This document shows, one piece after another, positions 37,081-45,676 of a stretch of 64,000 nucleotides of DNA (the stretch's first letter is position 1; the number at the start of each line of letters is the position of its first letter). Where the stretch lies: positions 1-64,000 of the forward strand of contig NZ_MJUZ01000015.1 in NCBI RefSeq assembly GCF_002237645.1, written 5' to 3'. The position numbers and the translations under genes were made by a program. The notes beneath the pieces are model-generated. The model made no database searches and was not told the origin of the DNA. It was given only the letters and a program-made list of their open reading frames with translations. The DNA comes from Desulfovibrio sp. MES5 (lineage in GTDB: Bacteria > Desulfobacterota > Desulfovibrionia > Desulfovibrionales > Desulfovibrionaceae).

Positions 37081-37379
37081 GGTGTAACCTCCTTCTCCCA
37101 ACCAGGCGGAGGAATGCCCGTTGGGGGGTGTAAAGATCATATGCCCTCTGGGAGGGGAGCGGATTGAACGTCAGTTGCGGCTCCGCACGCGCCGCGACGC
37201 TTGCGCGTCATAGGATTTTATCAATGCTCCGCAGACTTGAACCCTTGCCGCGCCTTACAAAGAAGGACTTGCGGCATTTCGCCGACGGCGGTGGGGCTTG
37301 CCAGCGCGCGCCCGTCACGGCAGTGCCGTGCGTGGAGCGAGCCGTGGCCGCCTGTGCCGACGGGCGAAAGAACAGGTCT
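37081..37379 (-). other. Unusually long rpmI-rplT spacer
   Basis: The 299 bp between rpmI and rplT hold no coding frame I trust. Several GC-rich inverted repeats are visible (for example CACGCACGGC near 37325 with a partial complement). Genes rpmI and rplT usually lie close together, so the spacer may carry an L20-binding control element or an internal promoter. Confidence 0.4.
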
Positions 37380-37577
37380 TTAGCCGTTGGGCAGCATGCG
37401 GCGCACAGCTTTTTCATTGGTCTGATCCACGGTGGTGGACTGACCAAGACGCATTTTGCGGCTGGCGGCCTTCTTGGTGAGAATGTGGCGCAGGTTCTGG
37501 CGACGACGCTTGAACTTGCCGCTGCCGGTCTGCGAAAAACGCTTGGCGGCGGAACGCCTGGTTTTAATCTTGGGCAT
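37380..37577 (-). CDS. rpmI: 50S ribosomal protein L35
   Basis: A 65-residue ribosomal protein L35: [20 protein letters not shown], '[16 protein letters not shown]', ending near VRRMLPNG, as in the family. AAGGAG precedes the start at 37577. It lies between infC and rplT in the standard order. Confidence 0.98.
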   Translation of the reverse strand: MPKIKTRRSAAKRFSQTGSGKFKRRRQNLRHILTKKAASRKMRLGQSTTVDQTNEKAVRRMLPNG

Positions 37578-37697
37578 GGCGTACTCCTTAACGAAAGCAT
37601 ATACCCGGCATGTCACAGGACGCACCAGGGGAAGGGCATAATGCCCCAAAGCGCCTCGGGGCGCAAGCGGTAATGTCGGTCACCCTGGCAGCAAATG

Positions 37698-38228
37698 CTA
37701 CTTTTTGGGCACCAGCATCATTTGCAGGGTACGGCCTTCGGCGCGGGGTTCCTGATCAACCTTGGCGATGTCAGCCAGGTCCTGCACCACACGCTCCAGA
37801 ATGGCCATGCCGCGATCCTTGTGGACAATTTCGCGGCCCCTGAAGAATACCGTGATTTTACAGCGGTCGCCGTCTTCAAGAAAGCGACGGATGTGGCGGA
37901 CCTTGGTTTCGTAATCGTGGTCGTCCGTTTTGGGGCGAACCTTGATTTCCTTGATCTGCACCACGGTCTGGTTCTTTTTGGCTTCCTGCTTTTTCTTCTG
38001 CTGCTCGTACTTGAATTTGCCGTAGTCCATGACGCGGCAAACAGGCGGCTCCGAGTTGGAAGAAACTTCAACAAGGTCCATGCCCGCTTCTTTAGCCAGG
38101 GCAATGGCCTCATTACGCTGCAAGATGCCAAGCTGCTCGCCATCGGCAGCGATCACGCGCACTTCACGGGCGCGGATCATTTCGTTGCGACGCACGCTGT
38201 CCTGCGGCATGTCGCGGCGGAATCTCAT
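37698..38228 (-). CDS. infC: Translation initiation factor IF-3
   Basis: A 176-residue IF-3 that binds the 30S subunit and checks start-codon selection. The N-domain (about 12-80) has 'IRAREVRVIAADGEQLGILQ' and 'LVEVSSNSEPPVCRVMDYGK'; a basic linker follows, then the C-domain 'VQIKEIKVRPKTDDHDYETK'. The listed start is the ATG at 38228, one base after the thrS stop, but it has no Shine-Dalgarno. An in-frame ATA at 38243 has AAGGAGG eight bases upstream and is probably the real start, adding five residues (MASPN). Confidence 0.96.
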   Translation of the reverse strand: MRFRRDMPQDSVRRNEMIRAREVRVIAADGEQLGILQRNEAIALAKEAGMDLVEVSSNSEPPVCRVMDYGKFKYEQQKKKQEAKKNQTVVQIKEIKVRPKTDDHDYETKVRHIRRFLEDGDRCKITVFFRGREIVHKDRGMAILERVVQDLADIAKVDQEPRAEGRTLQMMLVPKK

Positions 38229-38229
38229 G

Positions 38230-40173
38230 TTAGGCGAAGCTATAGCGCATCCCTCCTTTTTTGAAAGGCTCTTCGGCGTCTGCGCGAATAAGCGCGGCGA
38301 TTTCAGCCACAGACTTGAGCCCCAGGTTATCACCATTGCGCAGGCGCACATTTGCGCCGCCCGCCTGCACTTCCTTTTCTCCTACAACAAGAATGTACGG
38401 CACTTTTGCCAACTGTGCCTCACGCACCTTGAAACCCAGTTTTTCATTGCGCGTGTCTGCCTGGGCACGGATGCCCAGAGCTTTGAGTTCGTCACGCATG
38501 CTGGCGGCGGCTTCGTCGCCAGCGTCGGTCACTGTAAGCAGGCGGGCCTGCTCGGGGGCGAGCCATGTGGGCAGGGCTCCGGCAAAATTCTCCACCAGGA
38601 TGCCGATAAAGCGTTCAAGCGAACCCATGATGGCCCGGTGCACCATGACCGGGCGGTGGCGCTCGCCGTCCTGACCCACATAGGTGAGGTCGAAACGCTC
38701 GGGCAGGGTGAAGTCCACCTGGATGGTAGAACATTGCCATTCGCGGCCAATGCAGTCCAGCAGGCGCACGTCGATTTTGGGGCCGTAAAACGCGCCGTCA
38801 CCCTCATTGATGGTGTAGGGCAGACCGGCTTTTTCCACAGCCTGCACAAGGGCGCTGGTGGCCATCTCCCACGCTTCGTCCGTGCCTATGCTGCTCTCGG
38901 GGCGGGTGGACACGGCCACCTTGTACTCAAAGCCGAAGAGGTGCATCAGGTCGCGGATAAGATGGATGACTTCAAGAATTTCGCCTTCAAGCTGCTCCGG
39001 CGCGCAGATGATGTGCGCGTCGTCCTGCGTGAACTGGCGCACGCGCAAAAGCCCGTGCAGCACGCCGCTTTTTTCGTGGCGGTGCACCACGCCAAGCTCG
39101 AAATAGCGCTGCGGCAGGTCGCGGTAGCTGTGCAGCTCGTTGCCGTAAATGAGCATGTGCGAGATGCAGTTCATCGGCTTGACGCCGTAGGCGTCTTCCT
39201 CAATCTGGGTGAAGTACATGTTCTCGCGATAGTGGTCGTAGTGGCCGGATTTCTGCCACGTTTCCACACGCAGAAGCTGCGGGCCCTGCACGATGTCGTA
39301 CCCGCGCTTGAGGTGCTCCTTGCGCCAGAAGTCCTCAAGAATGGTGCGTATAAGCATGCCCTTGGGCAGCCAGAACACCATGCCGGGGGCCACGTCTTCC
39401 TTGAAGGTGAAAAGCGAAAGTTCGCGTCCCAGCTTGCGGTGGTCGCGGCGTTTGGCTTCTTCCATCATCTTAAGGTAGGCGGCAAGGGCTTTTTCGTCCG
39501 CAAAGGCCGTGCCGTATATGCGGGACAGCATGCGGTTTTTTTCGTCGCCGCGCCAGTAAGCGCCAGCCACGCTCATAAGCTTGGAGGCCTTGGCAAAGCC
39601 CGTGTGCGGCACATGCGGGCCACGGCACAGGTCTGCAAAATCACCGCAGGTATAGACCGACACCGTGTCGGCGTCGATGCCTTCAATGATTTCAACCTTA
39701 TAGTCTTCGCCCATTGACTTGAAGCGCGCCACGGCATCGGCCTTGGACAGCACTTCGTGGGTGAAAGGCTCGCGCGCGTTGGCAATGCGCTGCATTTCAG
39801 CTTCAATGGCGGGAAAATCTTCAGTGGAGAAGGGCTTTTCAACGTCAAAGTCGTAGTAAAAGCCGGTGTCGATGGAAGGCCCGATAGTGACCCTGGCGTT
39901 GGGGAAGAGTTTTTTTACCGCCGCAGCCATGACATGCGCGGTGGAGTGGCGGATCATCTGCAGGCCTTCGGCCGAATCGGCGTACACAGGCTCAAGGCCT
40001 TCGCACCCGGCGGGAACCGGAGAAGAGAGATCAAGCAGGCCCTCAGCGCCGCCAAGCGCGCGGGCAGCCACAACAGCCTTGAACTTTTTGCCGCTCAAGG
40101 CTTTCTGGAGCACGGAGGCCACGCTGTCGCCAGCCTGCCCCTCAACCATTTGCCCTTCCACACGGACTTCCAT
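38230..40173 (-). CDS. thrS: Threonine--tRNA ligase
   Basis: A 647-residue class II synthetase that charges tRNA-Thr and edits serine. Domains in order: N-terminal TGS (1-60), editing domain with HSTAH at 76-80 and the later Cys/His pair, catalytic core (about 245-535, with '[20 protein letters not shown]', '[20 protein letters not shown]' and a motif-three Arg near '[15 protein letters not shown]'), and the C-terminal anticodon-binding domain. AAGGAG precedes the start at 40173. It leads the thrS-infC-rpmI-rplT order. A terminator-like hairpin in its leader suggests attenuation or readthrough from tRNA-Val. Confidence 0.97.
   Translation of the reverse strand: MEVRVEGQMVEGQAGDSVASVLQKALSGKKFKAVVAARALGGAEGLLDLSSPVPAGCEGLEPVYADSAEGLQMIRHSTAHVMAAAVKKLFPNARVTIGPSIDTGFYYDFDVEKPFSTEDFPAIEAEMQRIANAREPFTHEVLSKADAVARFKSMGEDYKVEIIEGIDADTVSVYTCGDFADLCRGPHVPHTGFAKASKLMSVAGAYWRGDEKNRMLSRIYGTAFADEKALAAYLKMMEEAKRRDHRKLGRELSLFTFKEDVAPGMVFWLPKGMLIRTILEDFWRKEHLKRGYDIVQGPQLLRVETWQKSGHYDHYRENMYFTQIEEDAYGVKPMNCISHMLIYGNELHSYRDLPQRYFELGVVHRHEKSGVLHGLLRVRQFTQDDAHIICAPEQLEGEILEVIHLIRDLMHLFGFEYKVAVSTRPESSIGTDEAWEMATSALVQAVEKAGLPYTINEGDGAFYGPKIDVRLLDCIGREWQCSTIQVDFTLPERFDLTYVGQDGERHRPVMVHRAIMGSLERFIGILVENFAGALPTWLAPEQARLLTVTDAGDEAAASMRDELKALGIRAQADTRNEKLGFKVREAQLAKVPYILVVGEKEVQAGGANVRLRNGDNLGLKSVAEIAALIRADAEEPFKKGGMRYSFA
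38241..38258 (-). promoter_or_regulatory. infC: Shine-Dalgarno and candidate AUA start of infC
   Basis: AAGGAGG at 38252-38258 (minus strand, inside the end of thrS) is followed after eight bases by ATA at 38241-38243, in frame with infC. The only nearby ATG in frame is 23 bases from this site. Non-AUG starts on infC are known to mediate IF-3 autoregulation (AUU in E. coli), so AUA here fits. Confidence 0.6.
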
Positions 40174-40221
40174 GAAAAACTCCTTAGCGTCGCCGGGGGC
40201 GCTGTCCGGCCAGACGAAAAG

Positions 40222-40252
40222 CCAAAACAAAATGGGGAGGTAAACCTCCCCA
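40222..40252 (-). terminator. Intrinsic terminator between tRNA-Val and thrS
   Basis: On the minus strand a perfect 8-bp stem (TGGGGAGG, loop TTTA, CCTCCCCA) runs straight into TTTTGTTTT. It is 100 bp past the tRNA-Val end and about 50 bp before thrS. It may end the tRNA transcript or control readthrough into thrS. Confidence 0.8.
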
Positions 40253-40352
40253 CTGCGCCGATACCGGTCATTCGGCCATCTTTCGATAACCTGTGCTATG
40301 GGCGGGGCCAAGGCCGTCCGCCGTTAAGGGGAATCAACCCCAAAGTTTCTTT

Positions 40353-40429
40353 TGGTAGGAACGAACAGACTTGAACTGTTGACCCCTTCCGTGTCAAGGA
40401 AGTGCTCTAGCCACCTGAGCTACGCTCCT
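40353..40429 (-). tRNA. tRNA-Val (GAC)
   Basis: A 77-base cloverleaf including encoded CCA: acceptor AGGAGCG with CGTTCCT, D stem GCTC/GAGC, anticodon stem CTTCC/GGAAG around loop TTGACAC (anticodon GAC), T stem AACAG/CTGTT around TTCAAGT, discriminator A. A strong promoter lies immediately upstream. Confidence 0.97.
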
Positions 40430-40445
40430 ACATGAGGCAGAGGGT

Positions 40446-40474
40446 TATATAGCCACTCCTTACCCGTCCGTCAA
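40446..40474 (-). promoter_or_regulatory. Sigma-70-type promoter of tRNA-Val
   Basis: On the minus strand, TTGACG (40469-40474) and TATATA (40446-40451) are separated by exactly 17 bases. Expected initiation falls about ten bases before the mature tRNA. This is the best promoter match in the window. The rest of 40475-40805 shows no gene; a TTGACG near 40754 on the plus strand could belong to the MOSC gene. Confidence 0.8.
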
Positions 40475-40805
40475 CAATTTTTTTGTGGTTTTTCGCATTT
40501 TATTCGGTCAATCCGCAGTGTTTGGCCTGAGTTACGCTGATGACGTGCACTTGACCATAAGGTGCTCGCTCCGGAAATTCAGATGAAGGCAAATCCTGAT
40601 GTGGGCCAATCCCCTGAACACGTGCACGCGCCGAAAATTCCTCCGCGCGGAGCATGACCGTTGCGGATACGCCAGGATAGAGGTAACTATTCTGTCAAAG
40701 AATGGTGTTCCGGGCGCAAAGCCAGCGCTGCCGCGCATGTGGTCAGTATGCGGCTTGACGTATGGATAGTGACAGGCAATCAGCCTGAAAACATAGGAAA
40801 ATAGT

Positions 40806-41270
40806 ATGGAAATTGGCATGGGAATTGACATGGGAATTATTCGGGCCATCTGCACCAGCGCAAAAAAAGGCACTGCCAAAAAGACCGTTCCGTCAGCCGC
40901 CCTTGTGGTGGATCACGGCATTGAGGGCGACGCGCATGCCGGCAAGTGGCACCGCCAGGTCAGTCTGCTGTCCTGGCAGGCCATTGAGGATTTCAAGGCC
41001 AGGGGAGCCATTGTTTCGCACGGGTGTTTTGGCGAGAACCTTATTGTGGACGGCATCGACTTTGCTTCCCTGCCCGTGGGCACGCGCCTGTCCTGTAACG
41101 AGGTTCTTATGGAAGTGTCGCAGATAGGCAAGGAATGCCACAGCCACTGCCAGATATATCACACCATGGGGGACTGCATCATGCCCCGGCAGGGCGTGTT
41201 CGCCAAGGTTCTGCACGGCGGGCTAGTGCGGCCCGGTGATGCAATGCAGGTCTTGCCCGCCGGGGCGTAA
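40806..41270 (+). CDS. MOSC domain protein
   Basis: A 154-residue stand-alone MOSC domain, a fold linked to molybdenum cofactor sulfuration and metal-sulfur transfer. Seen are 'GIEGDAHAGKWHRQVSLLSW' near the N-terminus, 'GCFGENLIVDGIDFASLPVG', and the C-terminal part with the cysteines CHSHC and DCIMPRQGVFAKVLHGG. AGGA lies seven bases before the start. Small MOSC proteins of this type often accompany molybdopterin enzymes, and moaC lies 7.7 kb away, but no target enzyme is adjacent. Its last codons are the first copy of a tandem repeat that continues past the stop. Confidence 0.88.
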   Translation: MEIGMGIDMGIIRAICTSAKKGTAKKTVPSAALVVDHGIEGDAHAGKWHRQVSLLSWQAIEDFKARGAIVSHGCFGENLIVDGIDFASLPVGTRLSCNEVLMEVSQIGKECHSHCQIYHTMGDCIMPRQGVFAKVLHGGLVRPGDAMQVLPAGA

Positions 41271-41436
41271 ACTGGCGCGGTGCGAAGATGGGATGCTGCG
41301 TTGCCCGCCGGGGCGTAAACTGGCGGGGGCGAAGATGGGATGCTGCGTTGCCCGCTGAGGCGTAAACTGGCGCGGTGCGAAGATGGGATGCTGCGTTGCC
41401 CGCCGGGGCGTAAACTGGCGGGGGGCGAAGATGGGA
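41253..41436 (+). repeat. 47-48-bp minisatellite starting in the MOSC gene end
   Basis: Four units begin at 41253, 41301, 41348 and 41396. Each starts TTGCCCGCYGRGGCGTAAAC and ends with GAAGATGGGAT. Units 1 and 3 share one internal variant and units 2 and 4 another, so a 95-bp dimer has been duplicated. The first unit contains the MOSC stop codon. Confidence 0.9.
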
Positions 41437-41567
41437 TACAAGCGTCGCGTTTGGCGTGTAGGCAGGCGCAAGGTGGTGATGAAGGGCGGTGCTTCCGGGG
41501 CTTAAGCTGGCGCGCGAAGCGGTGTAGAGATTTTTAGCAGCTACGTTTATTAAGCGGCTGTGCAAAG

Positions 41568-41628
41568 CAGCCCTTTTTCCTGCGGCGGAGTGTAGTACAC
41601 TCTCCATATGAAAAAGGGCTGTTTTTTT
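41568..41628 (+). terminator. Long composite terminator
   Basis: Arms CAGCCCTTTTTC (41568-41579) and GAAAAAGGGCTG (41610-41621) enclose an inner perfect hairpin (GAGTGTA, one base, TACACTC) and are followed by seven T. It could end the MOSC transcript or a small RNA within 41437-41628. Between here and 42052, apart from one tiny possible frame, I see no gene. Confidence 0.8.
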
Positions 41629-41719
41629 GTACTTGGTGCAAAGCTCTTCAGAGCCTTTGACATGTTACAAGGTTGAAATGCTCTGCAGTATTGTTTGCCG
41701 AAAGGGCCTGAAACAACCG

Positions 41720-41908
41720 CTATCTGCTTGCTTTGCCAAGCACCAACAGTAATTTTCGAAGCCCCGCATGACCTGTTGAGACAGGACGATGTGCCAGCAG
41801 CAAAGGGGCTGGCGTCATTTCATTTTTCCACTCAATGGTCATAGCTGCGGTCTCATCATGCAAGGGGAAGTTGACATGCCCCTTGAAGTGGCGTTTCTTA
41901 ATTCCCAT
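41720..41908 (-). CDS. Possible small hypothetical protein
   Basis: A 62-residue frame, MGIKKRHFKGHVNF and onward, that I do not recognise. No Shine-Dalgarno precedes it, but a TTGACC box and an imperfect palindrome (ACTAG and CTAGT, 41919-41933) lie just upstream, an arrangement seen at small autoregulated operons. It may equally be spurious or a remnant of a larger gene. Confidence 0.22.
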   Translation of the reverse strand: MGIKKRHFKGHVNFPLHDETAAMTIEWKNEMTPAPLLLAHRPVSTGHAGLRKLLLVLGKASR

Positions 41909-42052
41909 AGTAGACTAGGTCAACTAGTGAGAACATCGTGCGCACTCTCTTGAGGCTGGTTGCTGCCAGAAGCTTGCGGTTGGATTGGTGTCCGCGTGAG
42001 CGCTTCAAGAGGTGTAGGCTTTTGGAGGGGTTTTAAAACAGGAGGGGGCAAC

Positions 42053-43069
42053 GTGGCAGCAAGGAGAAAAATGGCGACAGGCGCGAGCCTTCACGGCATC
42101 TTTTTTGTTCTGACGCTTATGTGCGCCAGCGGACTCTTGATTCTGCTGACGGCAGGCTTGTCCGTGGCAGGCGAAGTCTGGCATGTGGGCACCTGGAAGA
42201 CCGCGCAGACCATACAGCCCTTTTTGTATGAAAAATATGCGGCGTCGACGAATCCTGGCCTCAAGGTTGAAGTGCGCCCCTTCACCAATCCTGCCGATCA
42301 AAAATCCGCACTGCTGGCGGGCAGCCTGGACATGACAGGCACCACGCTGGCGCTGGCCATTCAGGCCGCTTCGCGGGGCGAACCTGTAAAGCTTGTGGCA
42401 ACGCTGGGCAACAAGTGTTCGGCGCTTGTGGTTGCCAAGGATGGGCCCATACAAAGCGCCAGCGACCTCAAGGGCAAGCGCATTGCCTACGTTCCCGGCA
42501 CGATGCACGAAATCTTGTTGCGTGAAGTGTTGCGCCGTGAAGGCATTGACCCTGATCGCGACGTCACGCTCATGCGCATTGATTTTTTTGATATGGGCAC
42601 TGCTCTTGCCAAGGGGAATGTGGACGCCTTTTTATCTGGCGAGCCCTTTCCCACTCAGGCCGTTATGAAGGGATACGGGCGCATTCTGGCCTATCCCTAC
42701 TATGGCGACAGCATAGGAACCATCAATAGCGGCATGCTCATGCGCGAAGACTTTATAAAGGCGCATCCGGATAAGGCCCTGCGGATGGTAGCCGCGCACA
42801 AGACCGCCACACAGGCTTTGACTGCGGACAAAAAACTGTGGCTGGATACGGCGGCCAGCCTGTTCGGCGTCGATAGAGCCCTGCTTGAAGCTTCTGCAGG
42901 AAATATCGAACTGGTTTGGGACATGGACGATGCGTTCATGCGCCAGTTGGCGGCGTTGGGCGCGCGCATGAAAAGCCTCGGCATCATTGCCCGGGAACCG
43001 GATTACGCCAAACTTGTTGACCGCAGTTTTGTAGATGCCCTGCGGGCCGATTCTGTCAATCATGAGTGA
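42053..43069 (+). CDS. NitT/TauT-type ABC transporter, substrate-binding protein
   Basis: A 338-residue periplasmic binding protein of the SsuA/TauA/ThiY-like group. A signal peptide occupies about residues 1-37, ending SVAGE before VWHVGTWKTAQTIQPF. Family motifs include 'GSLDMTGTTLALAIQAASRG' and 'LKGKRIAYVPGTMHEILLRE'. GTG at 42053 is preferred over ATG at 42071: AGGAGG is well placed and the GTG start supplies the Arg/Lys needed at the front of a signal peptide. Both starts have usable ribosome sites. It overlaps the permease gene. Ligand unknown; sulfonates, nitrate or thiamine precursors are family possibilities. Confidence 0.83.
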   Translation: MAARRKMATGASLHGIFFVLTLMCASGLLILLTAGLSVAGEVWHVGTWKTAQTIQPFLYEKYAASTNPGLKVEVRPFTNPADQKSALLAGSLDMTGTTLALAIQAASRGEPVKLVATLGNKCSALVVAKDGPIQSASDLKGKRIAYVPGTMHEILLREVLRREGIDPDRDVTLMRIDFFDMGTALAKGNVDAFLSGEPFPTQAVMKGYGRILAYPYYGDSIGTINSGMLMREDFIKAHPDKALRMVAAHKTATQALTADKKLWLDTAASLFGVDRALLEASAGNIELVWDMDDAFMRQLAALGARMKSLGIIAREPDYAKLVDRSFVDALRADSVNHE

Positions 43070-43838
43070 TGGCAGGGGAGCACGAATCCTGCCCTGGTGC
43101 CTTCCGCTTCTGTTGCTGGCGCTATGGTGGGGAGCCACGGCATTTCGCTTGATACCGGAATGGCTGCTGCCTTCGCCCGTGACGGTGGCGCGCACCCTGC
43201 TCGCATATGTGGCGGGAAGCCCGGCAGTTCCCTATGGCGGACGCTTTTGGGGCGATGCCGCCGCAAGTTTGTGGCGCGTTGCCTGCGGATTCACACTGGC
43301 TGCCGTGCCCGGTCTGATTTTAGGGCTATGGTCGGGCAGAAGCGCCACAGTATCGCGCCTGCTGTCTTTTTCCATCAACGGCATCAAATCCGTTCCCGGC
43401 ATAAGCTGGCTGCCGTTGGCGCTCATCTGGCTGGGAGTGGGCTTTATGACAACCGTCAGCCTTATAGCCCTGGCGGGATTTTTCCCAATATATTTCAGTG
43501 CCGCAGCCGCAGCCGCGTCTGTACCGCAAAATCTGATCAACGCGGGCCGCATGCTCGGTCTTTCCCGCGTGAAGTTGTTTGCCAAGGTGATCTTGCCGTG
43601 GGCCATGCCGCAGGTATGCGCCGGTTTGCGGGTGGCGCTCGGCATGAGTTTTGCCTATCTGGTGCTGGGGGAACTTACAGGTGTGCCGGACGGCCTGGGC
43701 GCGCTTATTATGGATGCCCGTATGAATGGCCGTGTTGACGTGCTTTTGAGCGGCATTGTGCTCATAGCCGTGCTGGGGGGCATTTGTGACGCCCTGCTTG
43801 TCCGGTTTTTATCCAGGCTGCCGGGTGTTGTGCGATGA
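43062..43838 (+). CDS. NitT/TauT-type ABC transporter, permease
   Basis: A 258-residue inner-membrane permease of the SsuC/TauC type, with about six hydrophobic helices, beginning 'ILPWCLPLLLLALWWGATA'. The cytoplasmic loop 'AGRMLGLSRVKLFAKVILPW' is the EAA-type contact for the ATPase. Its ATG at 43062 overlaps the stop of the binding-protein gene by eight bases, and the ATPase gene overlaps its end by four. Confidence 0.9.
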   Translation: MSDGRGARILPWCLPLLLLALWWGATAFRLIPEWLLPSPVTVARTLLAYVAGSPAVPYGGRFWGDAAASLWRVACGFTLAAVPGLILGLWSGRSATVSRLLSFSINGIKSVPGISWLPLALIWLGVGFMTTVSLIALAGFFPIYFSAAAAAASVPQNLINAGRMLGLSRVKLFAKVILPWAMPQVCAGLRVALGMSFAYLVLGELTGVPDGLGALIMDARMNGRVDVLLSGIVLIAVLGGICDALLVRFLSRLPGVVR

Positions 43839-44626
43839 AAGAATATTTCCGTTGCCGGGGCCTGTGGAAAAGTTATGGCGCGCATACTGTTTTGCCCGGC
43901 ATTGATATAGTGCTCGAGCAAGGCTCCATAACTGCGCTCATCGGGGCCAGCGGTTGCGGAAAAAGCACATTTCTGCATGTGGTGGCGGGGTTTGTGCCAA
44001 TGGACGCCGGGGCCATGCTGCTTGAGGGAACCCCCTGTGGTGAACCCGGCCCAGACAGGGTTATGGTGTTTCAGGACGACGCGCTTTTGCCGTGGCTGAA
44101 CGTCAGGGAAAATGTGGAGTTGGGCCTGAAAACTGCCGGGATGGCTCATGCGTTGCGGCAGGAGCGGGTGCGGCACATCCTGATGCAGGTGGGGCTGGAG
44201 CCATGGTCCAATGCCTTGCCTTCGGAACTTTCGGGAGGGATGCGGCAGCGTGTCGCATTGGCGCGCACGTTGGTGCTTCGCCCAAAGCTTTTGCTCCTTG
44301 ACGAACCCTTTGCCGCCCTGGACGCTATCACACGCTCGCGGATGCAGCGCCTGCTGGCGGATCTGCAAATCCAGACTGGCGTTACGGTGCTGCTGGTCAC
44401 GCATGATGTTTCGGAAGCCTGCCTGCTGGCGGATACCATACACCTTATGGGAGCTGAACGCGGTATTGTGGAAACGTGGACGGTTGCAGCGCCGCGCCCC
44501 CGAGACCCCGATGATCCGGCCTTTGCGCAACTGAGGGTGCAAATCCGCGCAAAGCTGGAAGCCCTGGCCGACACCGGAAGAGTTTCGGGCAAAAAGTATA
44601 ACCAGCAACCCATAGGGAACGACTAA
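43835..44626 (+). CDS. NitT/TauT-type ABC transporter, ATP-binding protein
   Basis: A 263-residue ATPase: Walker A GASGCGKS, Q-loop 'VMVFQDDALLPWLNVREN', signature LSGGMRQRVALARTL, Walker B KLLLLDEPFAALDA and the switch His in VTHDVSEA. The C-terminal 20 residues are basic. It ends the three-gene transporter operon, which has ATGA coupling throughout. Confidence 0.92.
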   Translation: MKEYFRCRGLWKSYGAHTVLPGIDIVLEQGSITALIGASGCGKSTFLHVVAGFVPMDAGAMLLEGTPCGEPGPDRVMVFQDDALLPWLNVRENVELGLKTAGMAHALRQERVRHILMQVGLEPWSNALPSELSGGMRQRVALARTLVLRPKLLLLDEPFAALDAITRSRMQRLLADLQIQTGVTVLLVTHDVSEACLLADTIHLMGAERGIVETWTVAAPRPRDPDDPAFAQLRVQIRAKLEALADTGRVSGKKYNQQPIGND

Positions 44627-44772
44627 CTTACAAATGGTATATGCAGAGGGGTAAGGTCACACCTCGGCATCAGCCCTGGTATCGAAAGTTTTGCAGGTAG
44701 TTGGATAGCCTTTTTACGGATGCGTGCTTCACATTGATAGGGATCGCGCTTACGGCAGGTTGCCCTAGAACT

Positions 44773-45627
44773 TTACCATATTGTATCAATTGCACCAATG
44801 CCAGGCGATATTGAAATTTTATTACGAAGCGTTCTATATCCGATGTCGAAAAATGGCGAGGGAAACATAAAAGATACGTCTGCAAGAATACTATTCCCAA
44901 GCCATGCAACTGCATCTGACGTTTTAATCCGCAGCGCAACTTCTACATTTTCAAACATATCAATATTTTCTTTAGCAGGATCTCCAATTCTCCTAGCAAC
45001 TATTCCATGCTGAGCGTGAGGCCGAAGAAACCCGCTATCAACAGCTATTCGCAAATCAATTACTTCGAATAGGTCTTTTGTTCTATAAATACCCCTATCT
45101 ATTTCCTTTTCGATTTCCTCGAATCGCATAATGTAAACGTAAGAATATTCATCTTTACTCAATCGATATTGCTCAAGGTTGATCCCATCAGCTTGGTGTC
45201 TTTTATGAGTAGCAAACCATAGTGCAACCCAAATATTATCAACCAAATCAAGAAAGCGCGTAGGAACACCATAGTGCTGCAGAACTCCCTCAACAGCATG
45301 CTTATTTACACCTCGCATAAATTTATCGTCAACAATAAGACTGTTGACGAATGTTTTTGTATTCATAACTTTTCTGCGAAGCCACAGATCCTTTTTTGAC
45401 TCTTTTACGCCACTGGCTCCTCGAAAAAGATTTGGAATCATTTTACAATAATATGAGGTTTGTCCTCGAAAATAAACAAGGTACTTTGCAGCCAGAGCTC
45501 TTTTAGCATAGCCAATGGCTTGAACTAAAGCTTGGGGGGTTTTAATGTCCACAACCACCTTTTCACCAATTTTGCACCCACTTTCCCAATCAATAGCCAC
45601 CCAGTTTTCCCAATCCAAAATGGACAT
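44773..45627 (-). CDS. FRG-domain protein in an AT-rich patch
   Basis: A 284-residue cytoplasmic protein with an FRG domain, named for its Phe-Arg-Gly motif, seen at 53-55 in YFRGQTSYY and followed by 'VLQHYGVPTRFLDLVDNIWV' (115-134). The domain's biochemical role is unknown; it is frequent in mobile and defence-associated genes. The start at 45627 follows AAGGAG six bases away. Base composition is far lower in G+C than the flanks (two 60-base lines I counted gave 33% and 47%), and it lies next to tRNA-Leu, both signs of recent acquisition. No partner gene is adjacent. Confidence 0.83.
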   Translation of the reverse strand: MSILDWENWVAIDWESGCKIGEKVVVDIKTPQALVQAIGYAKRALAAKYLVYFRGQTSYYCKMIPNLFRGASGVKESKKDLWLRRKVMNTKTFVNSLIVDDKFMRGVNKHAVEGVLQHYGVPTRFLDLVDNIWVALWFATHKRHQADGINLEQYRLSKDEYSYVYIMRFEEIEKEIDRGIYRTKDLFEVIDLRIAVDSGFLRPHAQHGIVARRIGDPAKENIDMFENVEVALRIKTSDAVAWLGNSILADVSFMFPSPFFDIGYRTLRNKISISPGIGAIDTIW

Positions 45628-45676
45628 GCCAGTCTCCTTGTTGTTTTCGAGAGGAGCAAGTTTGGGGCAAGAAGTC

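Noticed and set aside
41253-41436. Regular repeats that might be read as a CRISPR array
   Set aside because: The units are contiguous with no unique spacers between them, and no cas genes are near.
44630-44665. Possible attachment site copy of the tRNA-Leu 3' end on the far side of the FRG gene
   Set aside because: TGGTATATGCAGAGG only loosely resembles TGGTACCCAGAGCGG; the match is too short and broken, and no integrase is present.
44670-44939. Alternative frame overlapping the FRG gene end
   Set aside because: It overlaps the C-terminal codons of the FRG gene in another frame; without alignments I cannot claim a frameshift.
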